A DNA stretch of 64,000 bases. Origin: an uncultured Muribaculaceae bacterium. GTDB taxonomy: Bacteria; Bacteroidota; Bacteroidia; Bacteroidales; Muribaculaceae. Location of the stretch: NCBI GenBank assembly GCA_910583675.1, contig CAJTYH010000010.1:1-64000 (forward strand), given 5' to 3'. Below, piece after piece: positions 34,827-43,501 of the stretch. The notes below the pieces were generated by a model that made no database searches, was not told the DNA's origin, and saw only the letters and a program-made list of their open reading frames with translations. How positions within the stretch are numbered: position 1 is the first letter of the stretch; every line of letters starts with the position of its first letter. Made by a program: the position numbers and the translations under genes.

Positions 34827-35840
34827 TTAGGGGCGGGGAGGGGCGACGGAGTCGCGGAGGATGATGGAGGGCTGGAGCAGGAGGCCACCCGGGCCGGTGG
34901 GATTCCCCTTTATGCGATCCAGGAGCATTTTTACTGCTACCATGCTGATGCTATCTATGGGTTGGGATATGCGTGTGACCGGAGGGTCAAGGAAATCAAG
35001 GTAGATGTTGTCGTCAAAAGAGACGATGGATATGTCCTCCGGCACTTTCATGTCATGTTCCCTCAGTGCCTTTATTACTCCGAGGAGTATAGTGTTTGAC
35101 AATGCGAATATAGCGCTGATCCTTTTCCCCGTGTTAAGCGCCAACTTGGTCTCCACATAGCCGTTGCGGGTGGAAAATTCGTTGCCGCAGGTCATGGCGT
35201 GAGCGGATAGTCCCGCTTTTTCCATAGCGTCAAGATAGCCTTCCACGCGTTGTCGCGACGTGATGGACTGTGGCGTTCCTTGTATGCACAGGATCTCCTT
35301 ATGGCCGGCCTTTATGAGGAGGTCGGTGGCGTCAAGCGCTCCCCTGTAGTTGTCGGTGGCGGCGTATGCCAGCTCGCAATTGTCAAAGTACCGGTCTATG
35401 AGCACCAACGGCTTTTCCATGGCCAGTTTGGTGAGCCTTGTGGGATCGTCGCTTGTCGGAACCATTATTATTCCATCCACGTTACGGGAAAGCAACGTGT
35501 CTATAGCCTCGTTCTCATCCTCTATGCTTTCGTGGGTGTCGATTACCATTACCGGATAGGAGTGTTTGTGGGCTTCCCCTATAACTGCACTGGCGATGTT
35601 GGCGAAAAAAGGATTGTCTATACAAGGGACAAGCAATCCAATGGTGCGTGTGGCGCTGTTGCGCAAACTTTGTGCTACATAATTCGGCCTATAATTCAGC
35701 TCCCTTACGGCATCCATTATCTTTTTTTGCGACTCGCTGCTGATCCTGAATTGCTCGGACTTTCCGTTGAGCACACGCGATATGGTTGTGGGGGAGAAGC
35801 CTGTATATTTTGAAATGTCAGATAAGGTGCTTTTTCTCAT
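34827..35840 (-). CDS. LacI-family transcriptional regulator of ribose/nucleoside genes
   Basis: A 337-residue repressor-type protein. The N-terminal HTH reads TLSDISKYTGFSPTTISRVL followed by the hinge helix YRPNYVAQSLRNSATRTIG. The effector domain follows the ribose-binding fold: GLLVPCIDNPFFANIASAVI, GIIMVPTSDD, LVLIDRYFDN, SFDDNIYLDFLDPPVTRISQ. The ATG at 35840 gives the normal spacing to the HTH. It is divergent from the ribokinase operon, which carries a perfect LacI-type operator at its start site, so this protein is very probably its regulator, with ribose or a derivative as effector (inferred). Its own -7 box is at 35862-35869. Confidence 0.93.
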   Translation of the reverse strand: MRKSTLSDISKYTGFSPTTISRVLNGKSEQFRISSESQKKIMDAVRELNYRPNYVAQSLRNSATRTIGLLVPCIDNPFFANIASAVIGEAHKHSYPVMVIDTHESIEDENEAIDTLLSRNVDGIIMVPTSDDPTRLTKLAMEKPLVLIDRYFDNCELAYAATDNYRGALDATDLLIKAGHKEILCIQGTPQSITSRQRVEGYLDAMEKAGLSAHAMTCGNEFSTRNGYVETKLALNTGKRISAIFALSNTILLGVIKALREHDMKVPEDISIVSFDDNIYLDFLDPPVTRISQPIDSISMVAVKMLLDRIKGNPTGPGGLLLQPSIILRDSVAPPRP

Positions 35841-35861
35841 TGGGTTATCTTTTCGTTTCCT

Positions 35862-35896
35862 CAAAGGTAGCGTTTTTAGTTGAAATATTTTTCAAA
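35862..35896 (-). promoter_or_regulatory. promoter of the LacI-type regulator
   Basis: The minus strand reads TACCTTTG at 35862-35869, with TTTG at 35893-35896, 23 nt upstream. The leader is about 15 nt. Confidence 0.5.
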
Positions 35897-35934
35897 AATA
35901 ATTTCAAGCCGACGTTTTTTCCAGCTTTTTTACA

Positions 35935-35942
35935 TACCTTTG
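35935..35942 (+). promoter_or_regulatory. -7 box of the ribokinase operon promoter
   Basis: TACCTTTG is exact. The last two bases overlap the operator at 35941-35958. The -33 position is only T-rich (35915-35920). Confidence 0.65.
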
Positions 35943-35958
35943 CTCAAACGTTTGAGCA
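35941..35958. promoter_or_regulatory. LacI-type operator overlapping the transcription start
   Basis: TGCTCAAACGTTTGAGCA is a perfect 18-bp palindrome with the central CG typical of LacI-family operators. It begins in the -7 box and covers the predicted start near 35949, so a bound repressor would block RNA polymerase. The divergent LacI-type gene is the obvious binder. Confidence 0.85.
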
Positions 35959-36048
35959 AGGGCGGTGTCAACGGACATGAAACATCCAGTCCCATGTCGT
36001 GTGCACCTGCTTGTCTCCGCGTTTGCCTAATCTCAATATCGTAAAAAC

Positions 36049-36981
36049 ATGAAGAACAATAGGATAGTCGTAGTCGGAAGCAGCAATACCGACATGGTGA
36101 TACGTTGCCCGAATATGCCTCGTCCCGGCGAGACGGTGCTCGGAGGAGAATTTCTCATGAACCATGGGGGCAAGGGTGCCAACCAGGCGGTGGCCGCTGC
36201 AAAGCTCGGAGGCAATGTGACATTCATCGCAAAGATCGGTGATGACATTTTCGGGGCAGAGACATTGGAGATGCTCCGTAGGACGGGCATAGACACCTCA
36301 CATGTGAGTGTCAGCAGTGATTTGCCTTCCGGTGTGGCCTTGATCAACGTCGATGCCAAGGGAGAGAATTCCATCAGTGTGGCATCCGGATCCAATGCTG
36401 CGTTGTCAGGGAAGGATATAGACAATGCCATGGAAGTCATATCCACCGCCGATGTGATGATTGCCCAGCTTGAGACACCTGTAGAGACTGTCGCCTATGC
36501 GGCTGAGATGGCGAAGAGACATGGTGTCACGGTTGTGCTCAATCCTGCTCCAGCTCCATTGTCGCCGCTCCCGGATGCGCTTCTGCGCAATGTTGACATA
36601 ATCATACCCAACAAGACGGAGGCTGAGGCAATATCAGGCATATCTATAACTGACGGAGATTCCGAGCGAAAGGCCATAGAGGCCATTTCGGCAAAGGGAG
36701 TCGGCACCACAATAATCACCCTCGGCTCCAAAGGTGCGCTGCTTTGCACGGGAGGGGATTTTATCATGGTGCCCACGATGAAAGTAAAGACTGTGGATAC
36801 TACGGCTGCGGGAGATACTTTCTGTGGAGCGTTTTGCGTGGCGCTTACCGAAGGAAAGGGGCTTGTAGATGCCGTGAGGTTCGGCAACAAGGCGGCTGCC
36901 ATATCCGTGACACGCAATGGCGCACAACAGTCGGCTCCCACAAGGGAGGAAGTGGATGATGTCTGGGAAGCAAGAAATTAA
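36049..36981 (+). CDS. rbsK: ribokinase
   Basis: A 310-residue PfkB-family sugar kinase that phosphorylates D-ribose at O5. Ribokinase motifs are present in order: VVVGSSNTDMVIRCPNMPRP, the sugar-binding MNHGGKGANQAVAAAKLGG, NPAPAPLSP, IIPNKTEAEAISG, TLGSKGALLCTGG, and VDTTAAGDTFCGAF with the anion hole and catalytic Asp. Length is normal. It is first in an operon with a permease (37 nt downstream) and a nucleoside hydrolase, under the LacI-type operator. Confidence 0.95.
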   Translation: MKNNRIVVVGSSNTDMVIRCPNMPRPGETVLGGEFLMNHGGKGANQAVAAAKLGGNVTFIAKIGDDIFGAETLEMLRRTGIDTSHVSVSSDLPSGVALINVDAKGENSISVASGSNAALSGKDIDNAMEVISTADVMIAQLETPVETVAYAAEMAKRHGVTVVLNPAPAPLSPLPDALLRNVDIIIPNKTEAEAISGISITDGDSERKAIEAISAKGVGTTIITLGSKGALLCTGGDFIMVPTMKVKTVDTTAAGDTFCGAFCVALTEGKGLVDAVRFGNKAAAISVTRNGAQQSAPTREEVDDVWEARN

Positions 36982-36995
36982 GAAATAAGGAATTC
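36971..36995 (+). repeat. A-rich GAAAT-AGAA intergenic repeat, copy 3
   Basis: CAAGAAATTAAGAAATAAGG overlaps the end of rbsK and fills its spacer to the permease gene. Confidence 0.4.
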
Positions 36996-37018
36996 TTACC
37001 TTAAAACTGAAAAATATC

Positions 37019-38029
37019 ATGTTTATAGTTGAAAACTACACAATGGCAGTGGTCTTGTGCTTTATCACCATGCTCTGCTGGGGATCGTGGGGCAACACAC
37101 AGAAACTCGCCGCAAAAAGCTGGCGTTATGAGCTTTATTATTGGGATTATGTGATAGGCATGGTGCTCTTCTCCCTGCTTATCGGCTTCACTTTCGGTAG
37201 CATAGGGTCGGAGGGGAGGCCGTTCATGGAAGATCTTGCACAGAGTTCGCTCGCATGTGTCGGCAGCGTCGTATTGGGTGGAATAATATTCAATGCCTCC
37301 AACATACTGCTTTCGGCATCGGTATCGTTGGCCGGCATGGCAGTGGCTTTCCCTCTTGGTGTGGGCATAGCCTTGGTGCTCGGTGTCATAATCAATTATA
37401 TCGGTGCCCCGAAGGGGGATCCCGTGTTGCTTTTCACAGGGGTCGCACTGGTGGTGGCGGCAATCGTGTGCAACGGCATCGCCTCTGGGCGTGTTAGCAA
37501 ATCCGACGACTCGGCGGCACAAAACCGCAAGGGGATCATCCTTGCCGTGTGCGCAGGGGTGCTCATGGCCTTCTTCTACAGGTTCGTGGCGGCTGCGATG
37601 GATCTCTCTGATTTCCGCAATCCCGCTCCAGGTATGCTGACCCCATATACGGCTCTGTTTATCTTTTCGGCAGGGGTGTTGTTGAGTAATTTCGTGTTCA
37701 ACACCGTTGCCATGCGCAAGCCTTTCGTTGGAGCGCCAGTGACTTACGGCCAATATTTCAAGGGATCTTTCGCCACCCACATGACCGGTGTGCTCGGTGG
37801 GGCGATATGGGCTTTGGGAACTGCGTGCAGCTACATTGCGGCGGGGAAGGCCGGGGCGGCCATCTCATATGCCCTTGGACAGGGGGCTCCGATGATTGCC
37901 GCCATATGGGGAGTCTTCATCTGGAAGGAGTTCAAGGGAGCCGACCGCAAGACAGATTTTCTGCTCGGATTTATGTTCCTGTTCTTCATCGCCGGACTGG
38001 GGTGGATAATCGCGTCCGGAGGCAATTGA
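37019..38029 (+). CDS. GRP/RhaT-like sugar permease
   Basis: A 336-residue protein with ten predicted helices in the drug/metabolite transporter superfamily. The opening VVLCFITMLCWGSWGNTQKL and NASNILLSASVSLAGMAVAF, with FPLGVGIALVLGVIINYI, match the glucose/ribose porter family. The final repeat reads ISYALGQGAPMIAAIWGVFI. Between ribokinase and a nucleoside hydrolase it is most likely a ribose (or nucleoside) proton symporter. Substrate is inferred from the operon only. Confidence 0.85.
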   Translation: MFIVENYTMAVVLCFITMLCWGSWGNTQKLAAKSWRYELYYWDYVIGMVLFSLLIGFTFGSIGSEGRPFMEDLAQSSLACVGSVVLGGIIFNASNILLSASVSLAGMAVAFPLGVGIALVLGVIINYIGAPKGDPVLLFTGVALVVAAIVCNGIASGRVSKSDDSAAQNRKGIILAVCAGVLMAFFYRFVAAAMDLSDFRNPAPGMLTPYTALFIFSAGVLLSNFVFNTVAMRKPFVGAPVTYGQYFKGSFATHMTGVLGGAIWALGTACSYIAAGKAGAAISYALGQGAPMIAAIWGVFIWKEFKGADRKTDFLLGFMFLFFIAGLGWIIASGGN

Positions 38030-38031
38030 TT

Positions 38032-38093
38032 ATAGAAAAGAAGAAATATAGAAAATAGAGAAATATAGAAGTTCAGAAATTTAGAATAGAGAG
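38032..38093 (+). repeat. A-rich GAAAT-AGAA intergenic repeat, copy 4
   Basis: The spacer between permease and nucleoside hydrolase is almost entirely AGAAATATAGAA-like. It contains the exact 13-mer AGAAATTTAGAAT also found at 26134-26146. Confidence 0.5.
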
Positions 38094-38104
38094 ACAATAA
38101 CGAC

Positions 38105-39175
38105 ATGAAGATCATAGGATTTGTATTGGTAGTTGGCGTGCTTGCGTTGTGCGCCTCTTGTAGCAATAAACAGGCAGTTGTCGCAGATAAGGCTCAGGAG
38201 CCGATGAAGATTATATTCGAGACAGACATGGGCAACGATGTGGATGATGCCTTGGCGATGGACATGCTGCTCAAGTATGCGGAGGAGGGGAAGATAGATC
38301 TCCTCGGCATATCTACGAACAAGCGCAACGAGGGATCAGTGGAATATATAGACGCTCTCACCACATGGTATGGTGTCCCCGGCATACCTATCGGCAGGGT
38401 GGTGGACGGTGCGCCTTGTGACGATGCCGTCAACTATGCACTTGAGGTGGTAAAGATGAAGGATGCCGATGGCAAACCGCTGTTTGCCCGCTCGCATGAT
38501 ACTGACGGCTTTGTAGTGCCGAGTGTGGAGATGTACCGGAAGTTGCTCTCGGCTCAACCTGATTCTTCGGTAACCATAGTTTCCGTGGGATTCTCCACCA
38601 ACCTTGCGCAGCTGCTTGATTCCGAGGCCGACGACATATCCCCTTTGCCGGGCAGGGACTTGGTGTCACGCAAGGTCAAGGCTCTCGTCACTATGGCAGG
38701 ATGCTTTTCCAACAATGAGGAGGCTGACAGCTTAAAACGCATGCCTGAATATAATGTTGTACGCGACATAGATGCCGCGCGGAAGGTGTTTGCCGATTGG
38801 CCGACACCGATAGTAACCTCACCTTGGGAACTTGGCAATTACATCTGTTTCCCGGCGTCAGAGATAGAAAACGACTTCACCCGTGCCATGCCGAATCCGG
38901 TTACTGAGGCCTACAAGGCATATCTTCCCATGCCGTATGATCGTCCGACATGGGATTTGACTTCGGTGCTCTATGCCGTGGAGGGGGCGGATGGTTATTT
39001 CACGTTGTCGGAACCAGGTGATATTGAGGTAGACCTCCGTGGAGGCACCCGTTTCATTCCGCGTGCCGATGGCACCCGCCGCTACCTGATGTCGGATTCG
39101 GTGCAGAGTGCCAACATACTCAACCGTTTTGTGGAGATGGTACCTTCCGTGCCGGCCAAATATGCAAGCCGCTGA
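38105..39175 (+). CDS. nucleoside hydrolase, lipoprotein or periplasmic
   Basis: A 356-residue member of the inosine-uridine nucleoside hydrolase family, which releases ribose from nucleosides. The catalytic calcium-binding motif is DMGNDVDDALAMDML near residue 40, with VSVGFSTNLAQLLD and TMAGCFSNNEEAD further on. The N-terminus has a lipobox (ALCASC), so the enzyme probably acts outside the cytoplasm. Ribose freed there would enter by the permease and be phosphorylated by RbsK, which explains the operon. The C-terminal 60 residues (IEVDLRGGTRFIPRADG) are a small extension also common in Bacteroidetes relatives. Confidence 0.9.
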   Translation: MKIIGFVLVVGVLALCASCSNKQAVVADKAQEPMKIIFETDMGNDVDDALAMDMLLKYAEEGKIDLLGISTNKRNEGSVEYIDALTTWYGVPGIPIGRVVDGAPCDDAVNYALEVVKMKDADGKPLFARSHDTDGFVVPSVEMYRKLLSAQPDSSVTIVSVGFSTNLAQLLDSEADDISPLPGRDLVSRKVKALVTMAGCFSNNEEADSLKRMPEYNVVRDIDAARKVFADWPTPIVTSPWELGNYICFPASEIENDFTRAMPNPVTEAYKAYLPMPYDRPTWDLTSVLYAVEGADGYFTLSEPGDIEVDLRGGTRFIPRADGTRRYLMSDSVQSANILNRFVEMVPSVPAKYASR

Positions 39176-39219
39176 TAAAAACGATAGGGATTGAAGGGGG
39201 GGAAGTGCAGTGGGAGGGA

Positions 39220-39561
39220 TCAGCGGCCGGGACGGCGGTTGGCGGCATCGAGAAGCTGCTGGAGCGTGGCACGGATTTCGCGGAGGCGTTCCACGGCTTG
39301 GGCACGGCGCGACACGTTAGAGCGGTTATGCCTGATCTGCTCTTCGGCTGCCTCTATGTGCAGTCCCTTGTCTTTTACAAGGTATGATACCATGCGTAGG
39401 CGCTCAATGTCGGAGGTGGTGTAGATGCGTGTTCCCTTGTCGTTGCGCTTGGGTTTTATTATGGTGAATTTCGATTCCCAGAAACGCAATGTGGAAGGAG
39501 GGAGGCCGAGTATCTCGGCCACTTCCTTTATCTTGTAATATTTTTTGTCGAAGTCTGCCAT
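39220..39561 (-). CDS. MerR-family transcriptional regulator
   Basis: A 113-residue protein. The HTH reads KKYYKIKEVAEILGLPPSTL followed by RFWESKFTIIKPKRNDKGTR, the RFWE and winged segments of MerR proteins. A coiled C-terminal helix (RAQAVERLREIRATLQQLLD) serves for dimerisation. There is no effector domain, as in many small Bacteroidetes MerR proteins. The ATG at 39561 follows a -7 box (39577-39584) that overlaps the divergent alaS promoter. It is convergent with the nucleoside hydrolase. Confidence 0.9.
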   Translation of the reverse strand: MADFDKKYYKIKEVAEILGLPPSTLRFWESKFTIIKPKRNDKGTRIYTTSDIERLRMVSYLVKDKGLHIEAAEEQIRHNRSNVSRRAQAVERLREIRATLQQLLDAANRRPGR

Positions 39562-39572
39562 GGGGATTATGA

Positions 39573-39604
39573 TTTGCAAAAGTAGCAAAAAAATCGTAAT
39601 TTTG
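39573..39604 (+). promoter_or_regulatory. alaS promoter overlapping the divergent merR-type promoter
   Basis: On the plus strand, TTTG (39573-39576), a 20-nt spacer and TAATTTTG (39597-39604) precede alaS. On the minus strand, TACTTTTG (39577-39584) precedes the MerR gene. The two promoters share the same 30 bp and cannot easily be occupied together. Confidence 0.75.
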
Positions 39605-39684
39605 CGGCTTGAATCGGGCGAAAAGGCCTGCAACAGGCCGTAATGTCCCGCACACTCCGAAAAAAATACAATCTACACCATACG

Positions 39685-42321
39685 ATGAGCAATAAACCTC
39701 TTACTGCAAAGGAGATAAGAGAATCTTTCAAGCAGTTTTTCGAAAGCAAAGGGCACCGGATTGTTCCCTCGGCACCCATGGTAGTAAAGGATGACCCCAC
39801 GCTGATGTTCACCAACGCGGGCATGAATCAGTTCAAAGACATAATCCTTGGAAACAAGGCTCCGAAATGGACGCGTGTCACCGACAGCCAGAAGTGCCTG
39901 CGTGTGAGCGGAAAGCACAACGATCTTGAGGAAGTGGGTCATGATACGTATCATCACACCATGTTCGAGATGCTTGGTAACTGGTCGTTTGGTGACTACT
40001 TCAAGAAAGAAGCTATTGACTGGGCCTGGGAATTCCTGGTAGACGTTCTCGGTCTGAATCCGGAGCATTTGTATGCGACCGTTTTTGAAGGCTCGCCCTC
40101 CGAGGGTCTTACCCGCGACGACGAGGCAGCCTCGTATTGGGAGGCTCATCTCCCGGCAAGCCATATAATCAATGGCAACAAGCACGACAATTTCTGGGAA
40201 ATGGGTGATACTGGGCCTTGCGGCCCCTGTTCCGAGATCCATATAGATCTCAGAAGCGACGAAGAGCGTAAGGCTGTGCCCGGTGCCCAGCTCGTCAACA
40301 AGGATCATCCGCAGGTGATAGAGATATGGAACCTTGTGTTCATGCAGTTCAACCGCAAGGCCGACCACACGCTTGAGCCGCTTCCCGCCAAGGTGATAGA
40401 CACCGGTATGGGATTCGAGCGCCTGTGCATGGCGCTTCAAGGAAAGACCTCGAACTACGACACCGACGTGTTCACCCCCATGATCGGCAAGATTGCCGAG
40501 CTTTCAGGAAAGAAATACGGGGAGGATCATATGGTTGACGTGGCCATGCGAGTGATAGCCGACCATATCCGCACGATAGCATTTTCGATAGCGGATTCAC
40601 AGCTTCCGGGAAATGCCAAGGCCGGGTATGTGATCCGTCGCATATTGCGTCGTGCCGTGCGTTATGCATATACTTTCCTTGACCAGAAAGAGGCGTTCAT
40701 GTACAAACTCGTGGACACTCTCATAGAATCCATGGGTGAAGCTTATCCCGAGCTTCCGCAGCAGCGTGAATTGATAATGAAGGTGACCAAAGAGGAGGAG
40801 GATTCTTTCCTGCGCACTCTTGAGAACGGCATCCGTATGCTTGAAAACGCCATAGCGGCAGCCCGCAAGGATGGCAAAACCGAGATCGCGGGCAGTGAGG
40901 CCTTTGTGTTGTATGACACCTATGGCTTCCCTCTTGACCTGACGGAACTAATCCTTAAGGAAAAGGGAATGACCCTTGACCAGAAAGGGTTTGACCGCGA
41001 GATGGAGGCTCAGAAAGCTCGTGCGCGCAATGCCGCTGCAGTCGAGGCCACCGATTGGGTTACGGTGCGCGAAGGTGAGGAGGAGTTCGTCGGCTACGAT
41101 CATACGGAGGCCGAGGCTCGTATACTCCGCTACCGCAAGGTGAAGCAGAAAAACAAGGAGTTCTATCAGATAATTCTTGACCGCACCCCGTTTTATGCCG
41201 AAATGGGCGGTCAGGTAGGGGACAGCGGCAAGCTGGTTTCCGCATCAGGAGAGGTTATCGAGATATTCGACACGAAACGTGAGAACGGCATCGGCGTCCA
41301 TCTCGCCCATAAGCTCCCGGCAGACCCGGGCGCGGAGTTCATAGCTTCCATAAACAAGGAAGCGCGTCGTGCCACCTCCTGCAACCACACTGCCACACAC
41401 CTGCTGCACGAGGCTCTGCGTGAAGTGCTCGGCACCCATGTGGAGCAGAAAGGCTCCTATGTGTCACCCGAGATCCTGCGTTTCGACTTCTCGCATTTCC
41501 AGAAAGTAACACCCGAGGAACTGCGTAAGGTGGAGCATCTGGCCAACCGCAAGGTGCGCGAGGCATACAGTCGTGATGAGCGTCGCAATGTTCCCATAGA
41601 GGAGGCTCGCAAAATGGGCGCGATGGCTCTGTTCGGCGAGAAATACGGCGATGAAGTGCGTGTGATACGTTATGGAAGTTCCGTGGAGCTTTGCGGCGGA
41701 ACGCATGTGGACAACACGGGTAATATCGGTATGATAAAGATCGTTTCCGAGAGCAGCATAGCAGCGGGCATACGTCGTATAGAGGCCATCACGGGAGAGA
41801 ATGTGGAGAAAGCGATAGATGACATGAGCGACAATCTCCGTGAGATAGGGCTGATGCTGCACAATGCTCCGGATCTCGTTGCCGCCCTGAAGAAAGAGAT
41901 TGAGGAAAATGAGAACCTGCGTCGCCAGGCCGAGGAACATTTCAAGGAACGCGTGGCTCAGCTTACATCCAAGCTTCTGGCCGATGCGGAGGAGATCAAT
42001 GGCATAAAGGTTGTGCTCCTCAGTGGAGTGCGCCTTCCCGAAGTGGCCAAGAACGTGGCTTTCAGCGTACGCGCTTCGTCTCCCGAGAAGACTGCGTTCA
42101 TAGGGGCTACCGTTGACATGAGCGGTAAGCCCCTGCTTACCGTAATGCTCACGAACGACCTTGTTGAGGAAGGTTTGAATGCATCGCAGATGGTGCGTGA
42201 GGCTGCCAAGTCCATCAAGGGAGGTGGAGGAGGCCAGCCCGGTTTTGCCCAGGCGGGAGGCAAGGATGCCAACGGACTGTCGTTGGCTATGGAGACGCTT
42301 CGTGCGGCCATCACGCATTGA
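39685..42321 (+). CDS. alaS: alanyl-tRNA synthetase
   Basis: An 878-residue synthetase. The start at 39685 gives MSNKPLTAKEIRESFKQFFE; an upstream ATG at 39643 is out of line with the family. Aminoacylation motifs appear in MFTNAGMNQFKDIILG, KHNDLEEVGHDTYHHTMFEM and DTGPCGPCSEIHID. The editing domain has the zinc ligands HTATH (near residue 570) and CGGTHVDNTG (near residue 670). The C-Ala domain ends with the glycine-rich GGGGGQPGFAQAGG. Length is standard. Confidence 0.97.
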   Translation: MSNKPLTAKEIRESFKQFFESKGHRIVPSAPMVVKDDPTLMFTNAGMNQFKDIILGNKAPKWTRVTDSQKCLRVSGKHNDLEEVGHDTYHHTMFEMLGNWSFGDYFKKEAIDWAWEFLVDVLGLNPEHLYATVFEGSPSEGLTRDDEAASYWEAHLPASHIINGNKHDNFWEMGDTGPCGPCSEIHIDLRSDEERKAVPGAQLVNKDHPQVIEIWNLVFMQFNRKADHTLEPLPAKVIDTGMGFERLCMALQGKTSNYDTDVFTPMIGKIAELSGKKYGEDHMVDVAMRVIADHIRTIAFSIADSQLPGNAKAGYVIRRILRRAVRYAYTFLDQKEAFMYKLVDTLIESMGEAYPELPQQRELIMKVTKEEEDSFLRTLENGIRMLENAIAAARKDGKTEIAGSEAFVLYDTYGFPLDLTELILKEKGMTLDQKGFDREMEAQKARARNAAAVEATDWVTVREGEEEFVGYDHTEAEARILRYRKVKQKNKEFYQIILDRTPFYAEMGGQVGDSGKLVSASGEVIEIFDTKRENGIGVHLAHKLPADPGAEFIASINKEARRATSCNHTATHLLHEALREVLGTHVEQKGSYVSPEILRFDFSHFQKVTPEELRKVEHLANRKVREAYSRDERRNVPIEEARKMGAMALFGEKYGDEVRVIRYGSSVELCGGTHVDNTGNIGMIKIVSESSIAAGIRRIEAITGENVEKAIDDMSDNLREIGLMLHNAPDLVAALKKEIEENENLRRQAEEHFKERVAQLTSKLLADAEEINGIKVVLLSGVRLPEVAKNVAFSVRASSPEKTAFIGATVDMSGKPLLTVMLTNDLVEEGLNASQMVREAAKSIKGGGGGQPGFAQAGGKDANGLSLAMETLRAAITH

Positions 42322-42388
42322 GATTTCATAAGTATTTATCAATTATAACCGTTCACCGCCATATACTATACAGGTGCCGGACACACGC

Positions 42389-43492
42389 ATGAATAAAAAT
42401 ATGAAAAAGACAGCTTTAATTACAGGTGTGACAGGTCAGGACGGCTCTTTCCTTGCGGAATTCCTTATCGAAAAAGGATATGACGTGCATGGAACCATAC
42501 GGCGTTCGTCAGTGGATTACCGCGAGCGCATCGCACACCTTGAGGGGAATGAGAATTTCCACCTTCATTACGCCGATCTCGGCGATTCCATGAGCATCCT
42601 TCAGGTGGTACAGAAAGTGCGTCCTGATGAGATCTATAACCTTGCCGCACAGAGCCATGTGCAGGTGTCGTTTGACTCGCCCGAATTTACTGCGGACGTT
42701 GACGCCACCGGTGTGCTACGTGTGCTTGAGGCAGTGCGTCTCTGTGGCATGGGGGATACTTGCCGCATTTACCAGGCTTCCACTTCGGAGCTTTACGGCA
42801 AGGTGGAGGAGGTGCCCCAGAATGAGAATACCCCATTCCATCCCTACAGCCCCTATGCTGTGGCCAAGCTTTACGGCTATTGGATCGTAAAGGAGTACCG
42901 CGAGGCATACAACATGTACTGCTGTTCCGGCATCCTTTTCAACCATGAGAGCGAGCGCCGTGGCGAGACATTCGTCACCCGCAAGATCACACTTGCCGCC
43001 GCACGCATTGCCCATGGCAAGCAGGACAAACTCTATCTTGGCAACCTCTCCTCCCTGCGCGACTGGGGCTATGCCAAGGATTATGTGGAGTGCATGTGGC
43101 TCATTCTCCAGCAGGAGAAGCCTCAGGACTTTGTCATCGCTACCGGCGAGCAGCACTCGGTGCGGGAGTTCGCCACCCTGGCTTTCCGCAACGTAGGCAT
43201 AAATCTCCGTTGGGAGGGTGAGGGACTGGATGAAAAGGGGATCGATGAAGCTACCGGGCGTGTGCTCGTGGAGGTTTCGCCTGACTTCTACCGTCCTACA
43301 GACGTGGTAAACCTTTGGGGAGATCCCACAAAGGCCAAAGCGCTCCTGGGATGGAACCCCACGAAGACTTCTTTCGAGCAGTTGGTCAAGATAATGACGG
43401 ATGCAGACATGGAGAAGGTGGCTGTGGAGCGTGCCGGTGAACAGGTGCGTACCAACCTTGCCGAATATCTTGAAAAGGGTATCGTAAAATAA
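42389..43492 (+). CDS. gmd: GDP-mannose 4,6-dehydratase
   Basis: A 367-residue short-chain dehydrogenase/reductase that converts GDP-mannose to GDP-4-keto-6-deoxymannose. The NADP-binding motif TGVTGQDGSFLAEFL, the sequence HGTIRRSSVDYRERI, the active site YSPYAVAKLYGYW (YxxxK) and NHESERRGETFVTRKI are all diagnostic. The ATG at 42389 is used; 42401 (MKKTALITG) is equally possible. It is followed by fcl after a 9-nt gap. Confidence 0.96.
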   Translation: MNKNMKKTALITGVTGQDGSFLAEFLIEKGYDVHGTIRRSSVDYRERIAHLEGNENFHLHYADLGDSMSILQVVQKVRPDEIYNLAAQSHVQVSFDSPEFTADVDATGVLRVLEAVRLCGMGDTCRIYQASTSELYGKVEEVPQNENTPFHPYSPYAVAKLYGYWIVKEYREAYNMYCCSGILFNHESERRGETFVTRKITLAAARIAHGKQDKLYLGNLSSLRDWGYAKDYVECMWLILQQEKPQDFVIATGEQHSVREFATLAFRNVGINLRWEGEGLDEKGIDEATGRVLVEVSPDFYRPTDVVNLWGDPTKAKALLGWNPTKTSFEQLVKIMTDADMEKVAVERAGEQVRTNLAEYLEKGIVK

Positions 43493-43501
43493 GCAGTGAC
43501 C

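Noticed and set aside
39643..39684. Earlier ATG for alaS
   Set aside because: The 14 extra residues are not in the family, and the second ATG gives the conserved opening.
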